This document shows positions 6,914-9,602 of a stretch of 9,602 bases of DNA, one piece after another (within the stretch, counting starts at the first letter, position 1; each line of letters opens with the position of its first letter). The translations under genes were made by a program, and so were the position numbers. Origin of the DNA: JBJXFY01 sp046155815 (GTDB lineage Bacteria; Verrucomicrobiota; Verrucomicrobiia; Limisphaerales; CAIMTB01); assembly GCA_046155815.1 (NCBI GenBank), contig JBJXFY010000349.1, positions 1 to 9,602 on the forward strand, in the 5' to 3' direction. Under the pieces are notes generated by a model. The model did not search any database. It saw only the letters and a list, made by a program, of their open reading frames with translations, and had not been told where the DNA came from.

Positions 6914-7555
6914 CTAGGGTTGCAAGGCAGGTCGATGGACGTTCTTCCGGCCCGTGACTTCGAGGAGAAATTCGAGCACCTCCACATGCCGGCGCGCTTC
7001 CGCAAGGTCACGGCCCCAAGTGTACAAACCGTGCCCGGCCAAGAGGAAGCCATGACGCAGCGCCGGGTCGCCCGCCGCCAGGCGGCGCTCCAGCCGCGCG
7101 GCGAGGTCCGGGATGTCCTGGGTGTTTGGGAACACCGCGAGCCGTGCCGCGGCCGCATGGGTGGTGATGCCGGCGAGACCCTTGAGCATCTCGTACCCGG
7201 CCAGTTCGAGCTGGCCGCCGGGCAGATGCGCTTCCGACAGCAGCGTGCCCCACACCGAATGGGTGTGCAGCACGGCCCCGGCCCCCGTGGCCTGGGCGAC
7301 CACGACGTGCAGCAGCGTCTCCGCCGAAGGACGCGGCCGGGCCTCGTCCAGTCCGCGCCCCGCCGCATCCACCTCGACAAACTGCTCCGGCCTCAGCCGG
7401 CCCTTGTCGAAGCCGCTGCCGGTGATCCAGAGCCGCAGCGGCTCCCGCCCGCTCACCACGCTGTAATTGCTGCTCGTGCCCAGCGACCAGCCGCGCGCGT
7501 GGAAGTCCCGCCCGGTGGCGATGCAATCGTCGAGCAGTTCCGCGGGCAGGGTCAT
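6914..7555 (-). CDS. mtnB: Methylthioribulose-1-phosphate dehydratase (MtnB)
   Basis: Zinc enzyme of the class II aldolase (AraD/FucA-like) fold that dehydrates 5-methylthioribulose-1-phosphate to 2,3-diketo-5-methylthiopentyl-1-phosphate. The product has 213 residues, normal for the family. Visible are the substrate phosphate region GTSSNYSV (26-33), the ITGSG motif (44-48), the catalytic glutamate E79 in SAET, the zinc pair H97 and H99 in LHTHSVWGT, and the third zinc histidine H175 in LAGHGLYTWG. HGLYTWG is typical of MtnB and helps separate it from sugar-phosphate aldolases. ATG 7555 gives the usual short N-terminus. It lies 30 bases after the NIL gene and 17 before mtnD, inside one operon. 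The isomerase MtnA, which makes its substrate, is not in the window. Confidence 0.94.
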   Translation of the reverse strand: MTLPAELLDDCIATGRDFHARGWSLGTSSNYSVVSGREPLRLWITGSGFDKGRLRPEQFVEVDAAGRGLDEARPRPSAETLLHVVVAQATGAGAVLHTHSVWGTLLSEAHLPGGQLELAGYEMLKGLAGITTHAAAARLAVFPNTQDIPDLAARLERRLAAGDPALRHGFLLAGHGLYTWGRDLAEARRHVEVLEFLLEVTGRKNVHRPALQP

Positions 7556-7585
7556 GGTCGGCGTTCGTTGGCAGGCCCGGCGGGG

Positions 7586-7864
7586 CTAGATGGCCGGTGA
7601 GACCCCGACATGGTGGCGGCGCAGCCAGCCCACCGCACGGTCGAGCATTTCCGCGGTGCCGGTCAACTCCACGGCCATCAGGCCGCCTTGGTCGGTGACC
7701 TGGGCGCTGCGGACATCGAAGATCACGGGCAGTTCCCGGCCCAATCGCCAGAGCAAGGGCCGGCGACTGAGGTCACCCGAGAAGTTCAGCCAGTACTGGC
7801 GTCGGCATCCCCCCTGCGGCGAGGCCGCCCTTCGGGCAGTTTTGCGGCCGGCTCTGGATTTCAT
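7586..7864 (-). CDS. Small stand-alone NIL-domain protein heading the mtn operon
   Basis: A 92-residue protein made of one NIL domain (about 23-91) behind an arginine-rich, low-complexity start (1-22). The domain reads as YWLNFSGDLSRRPLLWRLGR, then PVIFDVRSAQVTDQGGLMAV and ELTGTAEMLDRAVGWLRRHH. This is the beta-alpha-beta-beta-alpha-beta pattern of NIL domains, including the conserved DQGGLMAVEL strand-turn-strand. NIL domains are ACT-like; at the C-terminus of MetN they bind methionine and inhibit methionine uptake, and they also occur in homocysteine-forming proteins. No ATPase, ferredoxin or DNA-binding domain is fused here. Being the first gene of an mtnB-mtnD-mtnC operon, it may sense methionine or carry a related ligand; this is inference. 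ATG 7864 is the only ATG before the domain, but a later non-ATG start is possible. Confidence 0.8.
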   Translation of the reverse strand: MKSRAGRKTARRAASPQGGCRRQYWLNFSGDLSRRPLLWRLGRELPVIFDVRSAQVTDQGGLMAVELTGTAEMLDRAVGWLRRHHVGVSPAI

Positions 7865-7945
7865 GGTCGGAGGCGATGATGGCGGCGGCTCCAGAGCTGC
7901 AGTTCAAAGCACGCCACCATTCTTGCGTAGCGAAAATCTCAATCA

Positions 7946-7951
7946 TGTCAA
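7946..7951 (-). promoter_or_regulatory. Possible -35 box for the NIL-mtn operon
   Basis: The - strand reads TTGACA, a perfect sigma70 -35 hexamer, 82 bases before the NIL start codon. At 16-17 bases downstream only TACGCA or ACGCAA is found, a poor -10 box, so the promoter is unproven. A six-base match can occur by chance; the AT-richer setting and position upstream of the operon are the only support. Confidence 0.25.
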
Positions 7952-7982
7952 CTGATGTAGTCATGGTTTTCTGAATCCGTCC

Positions 7983-8002
7983 GCTTTCCCAGCCGGGAAG
8001 GC
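7983..8002. repeat. Compact hairpin upstream of carA and the NIL operon
   Basis: GCTTTCCC (7983-7990) pairs with GGGAAGGC (7995-8002) through eight pairs, one of them T-G, around a four-base loop AGCC. It sits 109 bases before the carA start and 118 bases upstream of the NIL start. No T-run follows on the + strand. It could be part of a leader RNA or a protein site. Confidence 0.35.
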
Positions 8003-8111
8003 TTCGGTGGCGCGCCGGTCTGGCAGGTCATCCTTCACGCCGGCTTGAACCCCCTTGACCCTCCCCGCCGTCGCCGCCAGCGTCGACGCGCCTTTCCGGC
8101 GAACACCTCTC

Positions 8112-9278
8112 ATGCGCGCGATTCTGGCCCTCGAGGACGGCACCCTGTATCACGGCACAGCCTTTGGTGCCCGCGCCTCGGCCTGTGGCGAGGTCTGCTT
8201 CAACACCTCGATGACCGGCTACCAGGAAATCCTCACGGACCCCTCGTACCGGGGCCAGATCGTGACGATGACCTACCCGCACATCGGCAACTACGGCATC
8301 AACCGCCAGGACATGGAAAGCTGGCGGCCGCACGTGTCCGGCTTCGTCGTGCGCGAGGTGTCGCCCGTGGTCAGCAACTGGCGCGCCGACCTCCCGCTCG
8401 GGGCCTACCTGGAGGAGAACGGCATCCCCGGCATCGCCGGCCTCGATACCCGCTCGCTCACCAAGCGGCTCCGCGTCCGCGGCGCGCTCAACGGCTTCCT
8501 CACCACCGACGAGGCGGTGTCCGAGGCCGAGGCCCTGGAGCGCGCGAAGGCCTGGCCCGGCCTCGCGGGCGTGGACTACGTGAAGGAGGTCACGCATGCG
8601 CAGGCCTTCGCCTGGGATGAATCCGATACGGAAAGCCCCGCTTTCCGGCTCGTGCAGGGCAGCGCGCGGGTGCCGGATGCGCGCCTCGTCCGCGCGCCGC
8701 TGCCGCCGGCGGACATCCCCATCGTCGCCTTCGACTGCGGGGCGAAGTACAACATCTTCCGCCGCCTGCGGCAGGTCGGCTTCAAGGTCCAGGTCGTGCC
8801 CGCCACGGCCACGGCCGCGGAAGTGCTGAAGCACAAGCCCGCCGGCATCTTCCTCTCGAACGGCCCCGGCGACCCCGCGGCGCTGGGCTACGTGGTCCGC
8901 GAGGTGAAGGCGCTGCTCGACACGGGCCTCCCGATCTTCGGCATCTGCCTCGGGCACCAGATCCTCGGGCAGGCGTTCGGCGGCAGGACCTTCAAGCTCA
9001 AGTTCGGCCACCGCGGCGCGAACCAGCCGGTCAAGGACCTCGCTTCCGGCCGCGTCGCGATCACCTCGCAGAACCACGGGTTCGCCGTGGATCCGGCCTC
9101 GCTGCCGGCCGACGTGGTGGTGGATCGCATCAACCTGAACGACCAGACCTGCGAGGGCCTCCGGCACCTGACCAAGCCGGTCTTCTGCGTGCAGTACCAT
9201 CCCGAGGCCGCGCCGGGGCCGCATGAATCCACGCCGCTGTTCGGGGAGTTCCGACGGATGGTGGAGGAGCGGGGGTAG
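8112..9278 (+). CDS. carA: Carbamoyl phosphate synthetase small subunit (glutamine amidotransferase)
   Basis: Hydrolyses glutamine and passes ammonia through a tunnel to CarB, which makes carbamoyl phosphate for pyrimidine and arginine synthesis. The product has 388 residues, typical of CarA. The N-terminal CPSase small-chain domain (about 1-190) carries FNTSMTGYQEILTDPSYRGQ and YPHIGNYGIN. The C-terminal class I amidotransferase domain has FLSNGPGDP (247-255), the nucleophile C279 in FGICLGHQ, and H363 and E365 in QYHPE, so the triad is complete. ATG 8112 matches the usual start (MRAILALEDG); the frame stays open upstream to a TTG at 8055 but those codons have no homology. There is no Shine-Dalgarno motif. 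carB does not follow within 324 bases, so the large subunit must be encoded elsewhere or beyond the edge. Confidence 0.97.
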   Translation: MRAILALEDGTLYHGTAFGARASACGEVCFNTSMTGYQEILTDPSYRGQIVTMTYPHIGNYGINRQDMESWRPHVSGFVVREVSPVVSNWRADLPLGAYLEENGIPGIAGLDTRSLTKRLRVRGALNGFLTTDEAVSEAEALERAKAWPGLAGVDYVKEVTHAQAFAWDESDTESPAFRLVQGSARVPDARLVRAPLPPADIPIVAFDCGAKYNIFRRLRQVGFKVQVVPATATAAEVLKHKPAGIFLSNGPGDPAALGYVVREVKALLDTGLPIFGICLGHQILGQAFGGRTFKLKFGHRGANQPVKDLASGRVAITSQNHGFAVDPASLPADVVVDRINLNDQTCEGLRHLTKPVFCVQYHPEAAPGPHESTPLFGEFRRMVEERG

Positions 9279-9288
9279 CGCGGGGATC

Positions 9289-9318
9289 CGGAGGGGCGAG
9301 CTCCTGCGAGCCCCTCCG
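9289..9318. repeat. 9-bp GC-rich hairpin just after carA
   Basis: CGGAGGGGC (9289-9297) and GCCCCTCCG (9310-9318) are perfect inverted repeats with a 12-base loop, starting 11 bases after the carA stop codon. The direct repeat GCGAGC-TCCT-GCGAGC (9296-9311) lies across the loop. No T-run follows, so if it ends carA transcription it does so without the usual U-tail. Similar hairpins built on GAGCTCCTGCGAG recur between genes in Verrucomicrobiota, as I recall; that cannot be confirmed here. Confidence 0.5.
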
Positions 9319-9335
9319 ATGCCGGCGTCACGCCC

Positions 9336-9353
9336 GCCAGGCCGGAGGCCGGC
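9336..9353. repeat. Second short hairpin after carA
   Basis: GGCC (9340-9343) pairs with GGCC (9347-9350) around GGA, and GCC (9336-9338) with GGC (9351-9353), leaving one bulged A at 9339. Together with the 9289-9318 hairpin it makes a roughly 70-base tandem hairpin unit that looks like a dispersed intergenic element rather than a simple terminator. Confidence 0.35.
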
Positions 9354-9458
9354 GCTCCAAAGTGTACCAGCAACCGATGCCCGTTTGCGGCTTTTGCCGG
9401 GCGGCGAAAGCCCTGCGCCGCCGCGGCAACAATCGGCTCGACAGGCACTTGGCCCGTC

Positions 9459-9602
9459 CTAGCCTCGCAAAACAAACGCAGAGTTAAACTGCAAGAACTC
9501 GGCCGAGTATCTGGTTGGCATTCCGCACATCTCTCGTGAAAACCAAGCGCTCCAGGCCCTCTCCGCTGCCGCCGGGCACGTTGCTCCGACTTGTTCGATT
9601 AT
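9459..9602 (-). CDS. Possible C-terminal end of a gene entering from the right edge
   Basis: On the - strand a frame is open from the window edge to TAG at 9459-9461, giving 47 residues that end YSAEFLQFNSAFVLRG. I do not recognise the protein. The composition is less GC-rich than the preceding intergenic DNA, and the residue mix looks plausible for a real protein. However, the + strand is also open from 9463 to the edge in one frame, though without an ATG, GTG or TTG start. Support is weak; a chance open frame cannot be excluded. Confidence 0.25.
   Translation of the reverse strand: MIEQVGATCPAAAERAWSAWFSREMCGMPTRYSAEFLQFNSAFVLRG

Larger units (their letters stand above)
7865..8111. other. 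Divergent intergenic region between the NIL-mtn operon and carA
   Basis: 247 bases that must hold the start signals for both transcription units. It is locally AT-richer at about 7920-7980 than the flanking genes. A perfect TTGACA lies on the - strand and a hairpin at 7983-8002. Two overlapping - strand frames of about 60 codons run through it and share an ATGA at 7961-7964, but neither resembles a known protein. No Shine-Dalgarno motif precedes carA or the NIL gene. Confidence 0.55.

Noticed and set aside
7773..7964. A 63-codon - strand frame overlapping the NIL gene start
   Set aside because: No homology recognised, and its second half overlaps the NIL coding sequence in another frame. Mentioned as an open question only.
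7865..8111. A SAM or cobalamin riboswitch ahead of the methionine salvage operon
   Set aside because: I read both strands for the conserved core elements of SAM-I, SAM-II and cobalamin classes and found none.
9223..9462. A 79-codon + strand frame at the end of carA
   Set aside because: It overlaps the carA end in another frame, runs through the hairpins and has no domain.

Overview
The window is GC-rich bacterial chromosome (roughly two thirds G+C by eye). It suggests Verrucomicrobiota, or less likely the related Planctomycetota. The reasons are a remnant of a DUF1501 protein, a secreted NHL-repeat propeller, a stand-alone NIL-domain protein, almost no Shine-Dalgarno motifs, and GC-rich inverted repeats between genes. 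The phylum call is inference, not proof.

Layout, left to right. (1) 1-1830, + strand: the C-terminal two thirds or so of a large type III restriction (Res)-like helicase-nuclease, cut by the window edge. (2) 1831-2598: no intact gene. It holds the C-terminal tail of a DUF1501 gene (2026-2181), lying in the same frame as the nuclease gene, and an 11-bp perfect inverted repeat. (3) 2599-4253, + strand: a two-gene operon of an exported Bcp-type peroxiredoxin and an exported six-bladed NHL propeller, with ATGA stop/start overlap. (4) 4440-7864: a methionine salvage locus. A PLP aminotransferase (probable MtnE) is on the + strand. Converging on it from the - strand is a tight operon read as NIL protein, mtnB, mtnD, mtnC. 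(5) 7865-8111: a divergent intergenic region. (6) 8112-9278, + strand: carA, the small subunit of carbamoyl phosphate synthetase, with no carB directly behind it. (7) 9279-9602: intergenic hairpins, then a possible gene tail entering from the right edge on the - strand.

How the genes work together. MtnB dehydrates methylthioribulose-1-phosphate, MtnC turns the diketone product into acireductone, and MtnD oxidises that to 2-keto-4-methylthiobutyrate. MtnE then transaminates it to methionine, so four consecutive steps are encoded side by side. The operon's first gene encodes only a NIL domain, the kind that binds methionine at the end of the MetN transporter ATPase. This makes a methionine-sensing role an attractive hypothesis. 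The aminotransferase has a strongly folding leader just before its start codon. The peroxiredoxin/NHL pair puts a thioredoxin fold next to a propeller, the same parts that NHLRC2-type proteins carry in one chain.
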